A DNA stretch of 64,000 bases from the NCBI GenBank assembly GCA_050951365.1, contig JBMNIX010000009.1:124001-188000 (forward strand), in the 5' to 3' direction. Origin of the DNA: JAAYHG01 sp012735455. Its GTDB lineage: Bacteria > Bacillota > DTU030 > DUMP01. This document shows positions 39,362 through 48,043 of the stretch, piece after piece. A model generated the notes under the pieces. It made no database searches and was not told the origin of the DNA. It saw nothing but the letters and a program-made list of their open reading frames with translations. Within the stretch, counting starts at the first letter, position 1; every line of letters begins with the position of its first letter. The position numbers and the translations under genes were made by a program.

Positions 39362-40219
39362 TTACAACCGCATCAAGGCCTCAACCACATTCTCAAGTCT
39401 CTTATTCTGCCAGTCACCAAACTTACCTATCCACCTTGCCGGAATTCCTTCGTATCCATAAATAATTCCTGCCAGACCGCCGGCCACAGCTCCTACAGTG
39501 TCCGCATCACCGCCCAAATTCACTGCTTTTACCACCGCCTGCTCGAAAGTAGTCGTGGTAGCCACACACCACAATGCACAGGACAGCGTGTCCACAGTAT
39601 AACCCGTGGGTTTGAGGGCCTTTTCTGACCAGGATGTGACCTTTGTAAACTTGTCAACCAGTCCTTTAGCTGCGTCTCCAATCTCACCTGCGGGATTTAG
39701 TTCTTGTAACAGCGTCAAAGCATTGTTGTAGGCCTCCAGAAACTCCAAACCCTTAAAGCAGCTCTGCGCAGTTAGGCAGTACAAATAGCAGGTCAGCCCT
39801 GCTTCAGGGTCCCAGTGGGTCATGCGGGCAACTTCTATGCAACTTATGTAAAGGACCTCCGTATCCTTGTAAGCAAAAGCCAAGGGTAAGGTACGCATTA
39901 AAGCTCCATTCCCAGCAGTCATCCCATGGTAATTATGAACTTGTTCCGCCGCCTTGTGCCAGTCTTTCACACGATCGTAAGTATGAAACACCGCCCGGAT
40001 CGTACTACCAATGATCCCCTCAGCCACAGCAAGGGTCATCTCTGTGTCGTCAGTCCAGTCTCCCGGCCGAAGGTTAAGCCATCCGCCGCCTATGATATCG
40101 CGCAGCATCCCATAGCTGTTCTTTATTTCCGCCTTGCTCATGAATTCCACCGTGGCACCCAGTGCATCCCCGCAGGCCAGTCCGTAGAGCCCGCCACGTA
40201 TTTTGTCAACACTAACCAC
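39362..40219 (-). CDS. ADP-ribosylglycohydrolase family protein (DraG-like)
   Basis: A 285-residue member of the ADP-ribosylglycohydrolase/crystallin-J1 family, which removes ADP-ribose from proteins or small molecules. The family metal-binding motifs are visible: GLACGDALGATVEF near the start, DWTDDTEM at about 54-61, and GGDADTVGAVAGGLAG near the end, so both magnesium sites look complete. The start chosen is a GTG at 40219, six bases after GAGGTG; a TTG at 40246 lacks a site. Its neighbour is a broken DUF262/DUF1524 gene. Neither gene belongs to the surrounding housekeeping set, so this is probably an accessory patch. The substrate is unknown. Confidence 0.88.
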   Translation of the reverse strand: MVSVDKIRGGLYGLACGDALGATVEFMSKAEIKNSYGMLRDIIGGGWLNLRPGDWTDDTEMTLAVAEGIIGSTIRAVFHTYDRVKDWHKAAEQVHNYHGMTAGNGALMRTLPLAFAYKDTEVLYISCIEVARMTHWDPEAGLTCYLYCLTAQSCFKGLEFLEAYNNALTLLQELNPAGEIGDAAKGLVDKFTKVTSWSEKALKPTGYTVDTLSCALWCVATTTTFEQAVVKAVNLGGDADTVGAVAGGLAGIIYGYEGIPARWIGKFGDWQNKRLENVVEALMRL

Positions 40220-40282
40220 CTTGACCACCTCTTTTTCTTGATTCAAGTTTCTCCAACAGACACCTTGTTCTCTGCCTGTTAT

Positions 40283-40329
40283 GATAACGAGGTAGAGGCA
40301 CCCCCGTGCCTAATACGCCTCGTCTTATC
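40283..40329 (-). terminator. hairpin downstream of the DUF262 gene
   Basis: An interrupted inverted repeat pairs GATAA-GACGAGG with CTCGTTATC around an inner GGCAC/GTGCC stem. No clear T-run follows, so it is a structural element or weak terminator. Confidence 0.4.
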
Positions 40330-40380
40330 GATGGTGGCAAGCGTTAGCTACAAAGGGCATGTGTGGGCAACCTACAAAGA

Positions 40381-42143
40381 TCAGCTGCCTTCCCGCAACT
40401 TCCTAAACCCTTCACGAATCACGGCAGCAATACGCTTCCGGCGTTCTTCAAGGAAGGTGAAATAGCCCATTTCGTACCATTTTTCCGGGAGTGCGTGCCA
40501 GTAATACATGCGTTGTATTTCCTCATTCGAGAATCTTTGTTCTAACTCAAGTGCATAGAGTTTCGGAGCTCGATCTGAAATGAAAACATTGTCGTTCCAC
40601 TCCACCAACGCATAGTTGGCTACCTGATTGATATCACGCCTTTCTCCGATACCAATAGATTGCAGGTATTTTCTCGGGAATAAATGATGGCGCTCAATTG
40701 CAGCCTTTGGTGCCCTTATGGAAGGATCTAATAACTCACTGACCTTCATCTTTGAATACAGGACTTGAGCGTCCAACAAACACAGGGCTGCATAGTAGGC
40801 AAACTGGCCTGTGCTTCTGGCAGAGGCAGTAGCCAGATCGTTAGTCAACGTAAATTCCCAGTAGTCCTCTGTGAGTACAGCGTCAATCTGGCGGTTCAAG
40901 ACTTCCACAAACTGTTCTGGGTCTTCTAAACCACGGAACATGGCCAGATCTTGTTCCATTCGCGATTCTGTACCTTCGGTATATCTCCCTGTTAAGGCAA
41001 CCATAAAGGACCACGAGGCCAGTGCCTTTCGCAAGCGATGCGGGTCAACATGGAAGTCTCGTTTACCAATCAGCCACAAGGCATAAGTGTAAACAAGCGC
41101 CAATTGAGATGTTATAAGCTGGCTACCAGGATACCCAGACATCCTTATAACCTTGAAAAACTCATGCCAATTCTGCAAGTCCAAAGTGTAGGCCTGCGCT
41201 TCGCGCAAGAATTTGAACTGCCGATCCCGTTGTTCCTCAGAAAAAACCTTAGTTTGCAAATCTTTACCACGCAATAGGGAATACACGTGTTCTAGGCGTG
41301 CCCGCCTGAATCCTAGGGCCACACTAACCCGCAACAACTGATCTGGGCTCGGCTGGATGTAGTGGTTGTATGACGACGGCCGGTTGTTCTCCGATGGCTT
41401 CTTGGCCTCTCGGCAAAACCTTTCTAATTCTGCTCGCCCCTCATCCCAGACTACTGACATCAGCGTGAGAATAAAGTCAGCCTGATTGAGAGACTTACCC
41501 TGACTATTTATGCGCACAAAAATGTCCGCTACTTGTTCTTCGTCTACTGAAGATGAGATTTCTAATGCTGTCAGGGGATAGCTTTGCAAGCTGTACAGTC
41601 GGTCTATGGCATCAGAGATTATCTCCACTTCTTGTTCTGAGATGTTGCGAGTTTTGCGAAGCCGTTCGATGAAGTCCTTCACAAACCTGTAGTGGCTTGA
41701 GGAAGGATCCCACAGGAGACTGATGTCCGAAATCCATTCCGGATCACGTTGGATAGCCGGATTGGCCACCTCAAACACTTGCTCTTGAGGATGAAAAGCA
41801 ATACGGATAGGGCGCTTAGAATAGTCCTTGTCAACAACTGGTATGCCTTTAATAACTGCGTATAGAGCTGTGAGACGCTGTTGCCCGTCTACAATCAATA
41901 GGCTAGGGGCTTTCTGCTTTTTGTTCATACCCATTACACGGTGCTCTCCCGGTAGGCCGTTCTCCCAAAACAGCAGATAACCGATGGGATAGCCACGGTA
42001 CATGGAATCAAAAAGATCCTCACTTTGGCATCGGACCAAACGAAAGGCCGTTGGATGTCGGGTAGTCCGATTTCTCCCAAGTGGATATGCTCAATGAGTC
42101 CACTGAGCGAGTAATCCACTTTCTTAAACAATACCTGTGACAC
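40381..42143 (-). pseudogene. DUF262/DUF1524 (GmrSD-like) protein, frameshifted
   Basis: About 587 residues when joined. The start is GTG at 42143 behind GGGGGAG. The N-terminal DUF262 domain has LPDIQRPFVWSD, then a frameshift near 42018, then LFDSMYRGYPIGYLLFW and IVDGQQRLTALYAVIKG, the DGQQR motif that in GmrS-type proteins binds and hydrolyses nucleotide. The C-terminal part has IERHHLFPRKYL, an HNH-like DUF1524 nuclease motif. Restoring one G in AGGAT (to AGGGAT) joins the halves as KVRDLFDSMYRG. Family members include type IV restriction enzymes (GmrSD) and other anti-phage nucleases. The lesion may be a base-call error. Confidence 0.82.
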
Positions 42144-42589
42144 TGGCTTCTCCCCCTCGACAACACTTCTTGGTCGGCATTGGGGTCAAACTCCTACAAT
42201 CACTGCGTTTAGTTTGGGCACTCCCAACCTTTTCACCTGCATAACTGGCACGCTTTTAAGTACGTTCTTGCTTAGCATCACACCTCGGTGTCTTTCACTA
42301 TCTATATACATAATCTATATACATAGGCAATGAAGAGTCGAGTCAATCCACTGCCACAAGCTCCTTCTTAAGCTCCTGAACGAATGCACGGGCAGTTTCC
42401 TCGACGTTATGCCGCCATGAGTCGTAGACACCTTGATCTGAGCGCGTAAACTCAAGGGTAGGGAGTTGGTCAAGTGCCTCCGGTTCAACCCGGAACACTT
42501 CTCCACAGACTTCTCTTGTTCTACTCTCGGGCCAAGAACCATCCTAAACATTTCGCGCGCAAGGGAGATCCTTCCCGATCTAACACTCC
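42144..42589 (-). other. gene-poor interval with a degenerate reading frame and a 13-bp tandem repeat
   Basis: No complete gene is supported. A minus-strand frame from 42543 to the stop at 42343 lacks a good start but looks protein-like; a piece reads GEVFRVEPEALDQLPTLEF, reminiscent of gamma-glutamylcyclotransferase-fold proteins. A perfect duplication of ATCTATATACATA occupies 42300-42312 and 42313-42325 and may contain a promoter for the DUF262 gene. Confidence 0.4.
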
Positions 42590-44215
42590 TCACTCCAGCT
42601 CTCCTCTTGTGGGCAGTGCTTTAGTCGTATAGGCACGGCGGAGATCGGTGATCTCATCGGCCAAACGTTCCAATTCTAATCCCCAGACGGCATCGGATGA
42701 ACCTTTCAAAGCCTCTTCCAACCGATCTAGTTCCCTCCGCAACTGCGCAAAATCATAAATGGGGTACGGGCTTTCTTGTGCAGCTTCATGTCCTGGTGCA
42801 GTCACAGACATCGACCTTGCAGTAAGCTCCACAGTCTCCTCCCAGGCCGGAATATGCGTGGTCAAACCGAGTCGCTGGCTCAAGACTTCCGCCAATGCGC
42901 TGCGGGAATCCTCTTCACCGTGCACCAAGAACACACGCTGTGGCCGGGTGCTAAACGACCGCAACCACTGCTCAAGCTGGGCTTGGTCAGCATGAGCAGA
43001 GTAAGCACTTATGGTTTCGATGCGGGCTCTTACGGCCACGTCTTCGCCAAGAATCTTGACCCATTTTGCGCCCTCGAGCAGTCTTCGTCCTAGCGTTCCT
43101 TCAGCTTGGTATCCCACTAGGAGCACACAGGCCTCAGGGCGCCAGAGGTTATGTTTTAAGTGATGCTTAATTCGTCCCGCATCGCACATGCCGCTGGCTG
43201 AGATAATAATGCTGCCCTTGGCCTTCATATTCAGCTCCTTTGATTCATCTACTGTACGCACAAACTTAAGGTTCTCAAAAGTAAGGGGTACAGCGCCTTC
43301 TTTCAATATCTCCCAGGTTTCGTGATCGTAGTATCCTGGGTTCTTGATAAAAACCTCTGTGGCTCTAGTGGCTAAAGGGCTATCCACGTATACAGGAATG
43401 TTGTGGGGAATCTCCCCGCTTCTGAACAAAGTGTTAAGGTCATAAAGCAGGTCCTGGGTCCGTGCAATGGCAAAAGCCGGGATAATGACATTCCCGCCGT
43501 GCGCTGTGGTTTCACAGATGATTTGCGCCAGGCGCGGCCGCCTCTCTTCTTGCGATCCGTGCAAACGAGCGCCATAGGTAGACTCAAGCACTAAATAATC
43601 GGCTGCTTCAATCAGAGCAGGGTCACGGATAAGGGGTTGCCTGCTGTTACCTAAATCTCCGGTAAAGACAATTTTGAACTCGTCCTCACCTTGCAACCAG
43701 AGCTCGACGATAGCCGAACCCAGAATGTGCCCAGCGTCGCGAAGGCGGATTTTCACTGTAGGCGTAAGCGAGATGATCTCGTCATAGTTAACACCCAAAA
43801 AATAGGGCAGCACAGCTTCAGCGTCAGCTACAGTGTAAAGGGGCTCTAGAGGTTCCAGTCCCCTTCGAGCCCGCTTTCTGTTCTGCCACTCGGCCTCAGT
43901 CTCTTGAATGTATCCGCTATCGGGCAGCATTATCCTAGCCAGGTCCACAGTTGCCCGGGTGGCAATGATCCTGCCTTGAAACCCCTGACGACATAGCCGA
44001 GGCAGCAACCCACTGTGATCTATATGCGCGTGGGTTAGCACCACATAGTCAATCTCTGCCGGCGAAAACGAAAATGGACGCCAATTGCGTTCCCTTACTG
44101 AACGATTACCCTGAAAGAGGCCACAGTCAATCAGCAGCTTTGTATCTTCAAGTTCAAGCAAAAAACAAGAACCGGTTACAGTGCCCGCTCCGCCAAGAAA
44201 GCGCAGCCGTACCAT
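42590..44215 (-). CDS. MBL-fold/beta-CASP RNA-processing metallohydrolase
   Basis: A metallo-beta-lactamase-fold protein with beta-CASP and RMMBL domains, related to RNA-processing nucleases of the CPSF73 type, 541 residues from ATG at 44215 (nine bases after GGAGG). The zinc motif HAHIDH is at 62-67 (THAHIDHSGLLPRL). SGMCDAGRIKHHL and SAYSAHADQAQLEQWL belong to beta-CASP, and VFLVHGEEDS to the RMMBL region. The extra C-terminal helical tail (about 80 residues) is common in bacterial members. It begins one base from the plsC stop. Confidence 0.92.
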   Translation of the reverse strand: MVRLRFLGGAGTVTGSCFLLELEDTKLLIDCGLFQGNRSVRERNWRPFSFSPAEIDYVVLTHAHIDHSGLLPRLCRQGFQGRIIATRATVDLARIMLPDSGYIQETEAEWQNRKRARRGLEPLEPLYTVADAEAVLPYFLGVNYDEIISLTPTVKIRLRDAGHILGSAIVELWLQGEDEFKIVFTGDLGNSRQPLIRDPALIEAADYLVLESTYGARLHGSQEERRPRLAQIICETTAHGGNVIIPAFAIARTQDLLYDLNTLFRSGEIPHNIPVYVDSPLATRATEVFIKNPGYYDHETWEILKEGAVPLTFENLKFVRTVDESKELNMKAKGSIIISASGMCDAGRIKHHLKHNLWRPEACVLLVGYQAEGTLGRRLLEGAKWVKILGEDVAVRARIETISAYSAHADQAQLEQWLRSFSTRPQRVFLVHGEEDSRSALAEVLSQRLGLTTHIPAWEETVELTARSMSVTAPGHEAAQESPYPIYDFAQLRRELDRLEEALKGSSDAVWGLELERLADEITDLRRAYTTKALPTRGELE

Positions 44216-44216
44216 C

Positions 44217-44813
44217 TTAAATCGCCTCCCCCAGCTTATCTGCCTCCTCCAGCAGCGCACGAATCCTCTCCATGGCCCGGTCGGTAAGAATCCGCACACT
44301 GGCCCGGTCTTTCGGATTAAGATCTTCCTGTGGCACGGGCTCACCAAAAACTATACGTACAGGCCCTGGACCACGGGTGCCGCGGATCCCAGCAGGAACC
44401 AAGCAGGCACCTGTACGCAAGGCCAAAAGGGCAGCTCCCTCTTCGGCAGGACCCAATTCGCCTGTCATAATGCGCGTACCTTCAGGGAATATGCCCAAGA
44501 CCTTACCACTGGCTAGTATTTCTAGAGCACGCTTGATGGCCTTTCTATCCGGTGCGCCCCTCTTTACAGGGAATGCACCTAGAGCACCGATAATGTAACC
44601 AAAAAGCGGTATACGGAAAAGCTCTACTTTGGCCATAAAATATACCTGGCGTGGACAGGCCACCCCAAGGGCAGGTGGATCCAAGTAACTGACATGATTG
44701 CCAATTAGAATAACCGGGCCTTCACGCGGAATTAGTTCGCGCCCACTCACCTTAAGTCCCCGCGTCACCCTAATATAAAGACCACACAACCACCTTGCTA
44801 GAGCGTAAAGCAG
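44217..44813 (-). CDS. plsC: 1-acyl-sn-glycerol-3-phosphate acyltransferase
   Basis: Acylates lysophosphatidate to phosphatidate at the membrane. The NHxxxxD motif reads NHVSYLD (about residues 39-45), with FPEGTR and the VPAGIRGTRG segment further on. The family N-terminus (LYALARWLCGLYIRV) extends eight codons upstream of the first TTG. The only codon well placed relative to GGAGGGAGGG is a CTG at 44813, seven bases away, so a CTG start is likely, giving 198 residues. It lies between cmk and the MBL gene, and cmk-plsC is a frequent pairing in Firmicutes. Confidence 0.92.
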   Translation of the reverse strand: MLYALARWLCGLYIRVTRGLKVSGRELIPREGPVILIGNHVSYLDPPALGVACPRQVYFMAKVELFRIPLFGYIIGALGAFPVKRGAPDRKAIKRALEILASGKVLGIFPEGTRIMTGELGPAEEGAALLALRTGACLVPAGIRGTRGPGPVRIVFGEPVPQEDLNPKDRASVRILTDRAMERIRALLEEADKLGEAI

Positions 44814-44859
44814 TTTTCTTCCCTCCCTCCAACTCTACACATCATGAACGGGCTGAATG

Positions 44860-45552
44860 CTACCTCGAACGTCTATCCTCTTGCTCACGCTGACGGACCA
44901 AAGAAACAATCTTCTTTACCACCTGGTTAACACTCAAGTAGGTACTGTCCAGGAGTACCGCGTCCGCAGCCGGTTTCAGGGGGGCTAAAGCACGACTTTC
45001 ATCTTCGCAATCACGGGCGAGGACTTCGCGCTTTACCGCCACAGTGGACACGGGGTAGCCGCGGTCCTCCATCTCTCGTAGCCTCCTACGCACCCGTTCC
45101 TCTATGCTGGCAGTTAGAAATACTTTAACCTCTGCCTGAGGCAGGACCACGGTACCTACGTCCCGTCCATCCATAACCACGCCCCCGGCAGCCCCTAGCT
45201 TCTGCTGCAGCCGGGTCAACTCACGCCGTACACCGGGCACCTTGGCCACGTGCGACACCATCTCGTTCACCTCAGGGGAACGCAAGGCACGCGTGACTTC
45301 TTCCCCATTAAGGTAAACCGCCTGCACTCCGTCCTCTTGGCTAACAAACTCCACCCGTGTCTCTCGCGCCAAGCACTCCAGAGCAACAGGGTCGTCTATT
45401 GGCACTCCTCGGCGCAGGGCCTGCAGCGTTACTGCTCGGTACATGGCACCGGTATCAATGTAAAGGTATCCCAGCTCCCGCGCAACTCGCCGTGCCACTG
45501 TGCTCTTGCCTGAACCAGCCGGGCCGTCAATGGCCACCTGGAGCCCCCTCAT
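44860..45552 (-). CDS. cmk: cytidylate kinase
   Basis: Phosphorylates CMP and dCMP with ATP. It is 230 residues with the P-loop GPAGSGKST at 10-18, the DTGAMYRAVT segment, and VVMDGRDVGTVVLP for CMP binding, all classic for the family. The start overlaps the last four bases of aroH, so the two are translationally coupled. Confidence 0.97.
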   Translation of the reverse strand: MRGLQVAIDGPAGSGKSTVARRVARELGYLYIDTGAMYRAVTLQALRRGVPIDDPVALECLARETRVEFVSQEDGVQAVYLNGEEVTRALRSPEVNEMVSHVAKVPGVRRELTRLQQKLGAAGGVVMDGRDVGTVVLPQAEVKVFLTASIEERVRRRLREMEDRGYPVSTVAVKREVLARDCEDESRALAPLKPAADAVLLDSTYLSVNQVVKKIVSLVRQREQEDRRSR

Positions 45553-45932
45553 CGGTCAACCCCCTGCTTAGAAGCAGTCAAGTCAGGACGTAATACCTCT
45601 GCCCCGTTCAGATAAACAGAACGAAAGCTCTTGTTTCTTGTTTTACAATTCAGAAGGAGCAGAACCCGTATACAGCGAGGCAGACTCCCCGGGACAGGAA
45701 TCTCACAGCAGTCAAACAATGCTACATCTTGCCAGCCCAGCTCCCGAGCCGCAGCAGCAGGAAAAGCCGCATTTAAGTCATCAGTCACGCTAAAAATAGC
45801 CGCGGCCACGTCTTCAATCTTAAAATCATTAGCACGTTGAATTTCCTGGAGCAACTCCCGCGTCGCGGCCAAAATAGCCTCCCGACTATTCTTAGCGCAG
45901 GTAGTGGCCCCGCGCACCCCTCGCACCGGCAT
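45549..45932 (-). CDS. aroH: chorismate mutase, AroH class
   Basis: Converts chorismate to prephenate for Phe and Tyr synthesis. It is a 127-residue monofunctional trimeric type. RGVRGATT at the start supplies the catalytic arginine, and SVTDDLNAAFPA, the CCEIPVPGSLPRCIRVLL region and YLNGAEVLRPD are the usual active-site segments. It is followed by cmk with a four-base overlap. Confidence 0.95.
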   Translation of the reverse strand: MPVRGVRGATTCAKNSREAILAATRELLQEIQRANDFKIEDVAAAIFSVTDDLNAAFPAAAARELGWQDVALFDCCEIPVPGSLPRCIRVLLLLNCKTRNKSFRSVYLNGAEVLRPDLTASKQGVDR

Positions 45933-45945
45933 TTTATCATCCTTC

Positions 45946-46704
45946 CTACCTTCCTACTCTCTTTTTCTTACTACGGCATGATCCAAGGGGTTGTCCTGCC
46001 GCTCGATACAAGCTGGCCACCTCTTCTGGGGTTAAAGAGCGATACTGGCCGACAGGAAGGGACCCTAGAGCCAGTGGGCCCAAACGCCGCCGGATTAACC
46101 GCTCTACTGGAAAACCAATGGCCGCAAAGAGGCGCCGCACCTCACGCTTGCGGCCCTCACCCATAACCACCTGGAGCCGACTTCCCCCGTCCCAGGGGCC
46201 AAGCAGCGCGACCCTTTTAGCCGCAGCGGGGCCGTCTTCCAAGATGACACCCTTTGTCAGCACCTTAAGGTCCCTTGGCCCGGGGCTTCCCCGCACCCAC
46301 ACCTCGTAGGTCTTGGTGACCTGAAAACGGGGATGAGTCAAGAGGTTAGTCAGACAACCGTCGTTAGTTAGGATAAGAAGCCCTTCGCTATTTAGATCCA
46401 GCCGTCCCACAGGAAACACGCGTACGTTTGTTCGTACCAGGTCCAAGACTGTGGGACGCCCCTCAGGATCCCGAGCCGTGGTAACATAGCCCTGTGGTTT
46501 GTTAAGGAGCAAATAAATTCGATGAGGGGTAGCAATGCTGCGCCCGTCAACACTCACGCTATCCACATCTGGATCTGCCTTCGCGCCCAGTTCTCTTACC
46601 ACCTTGCCATTAACCCTTACTCGCCCCTGGGTGATAAGCTCTTCCGCACGGCGACGCGACACAATACCAGCATCTGCAATCAGCTTCTGCAACCTTTGCT
46701 GCAC
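45946..46704 (-). CDS. pseudouridine synthase RluB/RsuA family
   Basis: An RNA pseudouridine synthase of the RluB/RluE/RsuA/RluF group, most often RluB (23S U2605) in this context. It has 252 residues from the GTG at 46704, nine bases after GGGGGAG; an ATG at 46731 is less well placed. An S4 domain (RLQKLIADAGIVSRRRAEEL) precedes the catalytic domain with VGRLDLNSEGLLILTNDG, whose aspartate is the nucleophile. The basic tail KKKRVGR ends the protein. It is close upstream of aroH. Confidence 0.92.
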   Translation of the reverse strand: MQQRLQKLIADAGIVSRRRAEELITQGRVRVNGKVVRELGAKADPDVDSVSVDGRSIATPHRIYLLLNKPQGYVTTARDPEGRPTVLDLVRTNVRVFPVGRLDLNSEGLLILTNDGCLTNLLTHPRFQVTKTYEVWVRGSPGPRDLKVLTKGVILEDGPAAAKRVALLGPWDGGSRLQVVMGEGRKREVRRLFAAIGFPVERLIRRRLGPLALGSLPVGQYRSLTPEEVASLYRAAGQPLGSCRSKKKRVGR

Positions 46705-46747
46705 AGTCCTATGCTCCCCCCCACTCCACATTAGGCTGATTCTATTC

Positions 46748-48043
46748 TTAAGACTCTTGCGCTGGTATTAGCCGGCGGGCGTACACCCCTAACAGCCCTG
46801 CTTTCGCCACTCGCTCGCGTATCTCTGTCCTACACAGGGTGTAGAGGTTCTTTTCGCGCATTAAATGGAAAAATCCTGCTCCAGAGAAGGAGTACCTTCT
46901 CCAGCCCGCCTCGCCTCTCTCCAGGTCATCACTTATACTGCCGATCAATTCTCCTGTAGCCAAGCTACGCGGCAAAACCAAAGGCTCCATTCCCAGCGCA
47001 CAGCGCACAGCGTTATGGCCCGCCAACATGCCTGTGGCTATGGCCTCGGTGTGCCCAATCGCCGGACCTTGTTTCTCACCGCCAACAAACACGTTATCCA
47101 ATCCGTCCACCTTGAGGGCCCGATTGCGGAAGGCCATGGCCAGGAGACGGATGGAATTTCCCTTCCCTCCGGCATAGGGATCGGCGAAGCGCGCACGTTC
47201 GAAACCTGGGACTTGCCGCAGATCCTTTAAGGGAAAGAAGGGGGCCATGAGCTTAACGTGTCCTGTATCCAAAAGGATAATCCGTTCGGCATAAACAGGA
47301 ATATCATAGTGTTCGCACACCTTCAGTTTGAGTTTCCCAGGGTTGACCATCTCCGGAGGCAGGGTTATCTCCACTACCCCGTTCTTCTCTAGTTTTTCCA
47401 ATAAAAAGGGTGCCAAGGAGTCTTTCGCCAATTTGCAGGAGCCGCTCATAGCACCGTAGCTCCCATCCGCCTTCACCGCTGGGTACTCTCGCCCCCCTGC
47501 CAATGCCACCAAAGAGGTACGCGGGCCAAAGGCTGGACAACGCTGGACACAAAGGGCACACCCATGACCGTAGCGCAGACAATTCCCCATTGGCCCTGAG
47601 GTTCCACTGGCATCCACAAAAGCATCCCCTTCCAGTGTCTCCCCATCCTCAGTCACAACAGCGGTTACCCGCTCGTCCTCTTTGGCTACTGCTACCACCC
47701 GGTTCATGGTCCGAATCTCAATATTATGCCTTTCCAAGAGTGCCCGGATTGCTGTTTCTATCTTATGCACATCGTATAGAGAGGCATGGGAATGGCCGGG
47801 GAACTCAATGTTGCGGTGTCGGTAGGTACCCTCCAGAGTGGAAAAGATGGCGTTCCCGCCCAAGGCGATGATTTCTTCCGCCGCCGTGTAGCGCCCGTTG
47901 TTTAGCATGATTCCGCCCACCAGTCCCGCACCAAGAAGCATGTCAGTCCGCTCCAGGACTATTACCTCGGCACCGGCCAGCCGTGCTGCTAAAGCAGCGG
48001 CGCAGCCAGCCCAGCCACCTCCAACAACAACTATTTTAACCAC
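46748..48043 (-). CDS. FAD-dependent oxidoreductase, partner of a PyrK-like subunit
   Basis: A 431-residue flavoprotein of the GidA/MnmG-like FAD-dependent oxidoreductase superfamily. The dinucleotide-binding GGGWAG is at 8-13 and VFVGGEKQGPAIGHTEAIATG near 340-360 fits the second FAD contact. A cysteine group C155, C162, C165, C169 (in CLRYGHGCALCVQRCP) could hold an Fe-S cluster. Its GTG start lies inside the end of the PyrK-like gene (13-base overlap), so the two proteins are made together and probably form a complex. The substrate is not recognisable; it is not a typical MnmG, being much shorter. Confidence 0.75.
   Translation of the reverse strand: MVKIVVVGGGWAGCAAALAARLAGAEVIVLERTDMLLGAGLVGGIMLNNGRYTAAEEIIALGGNAIFSTLEGTYRHRNIEFPGHSHASLYDVHKIETAIRALLERHNIEIRTMNRVVAVAKEDERVTAVVTEDGETLEGDAFVDASGTSGPMGNCLRYGHGCALCVQRCPAFGPRTSLVALAGGREYPAVKADGSYGAMSGSCKLAKDSLAPFLLEKLEKNGVVEITLPPEMVNPGKLKLKVCEHYDIPVYAERIILLDTGHVKLMAPFFPLKDLRQVPGFERARFADPYAGGKGNSIRLLAMAFRNRALKVDGLDNVFVGGEKQGPAIGHTEAIATGMLAGHNAVRCALGMEPLVLPRSLATGELIGSISDDLERGEAGWRRYSFSGAGFFHLMREKNLYTLCRTEIRERVAKAGLLGVYARRLIPAQES

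Noticed and set aside
39182..40381. tRNA-Val as an integration site for the accessory patch
   Set aside because: The patch lies on the 5' side of the tRNA, and no repeat of the tRNA 3' end, integrase or excisionase was seen.
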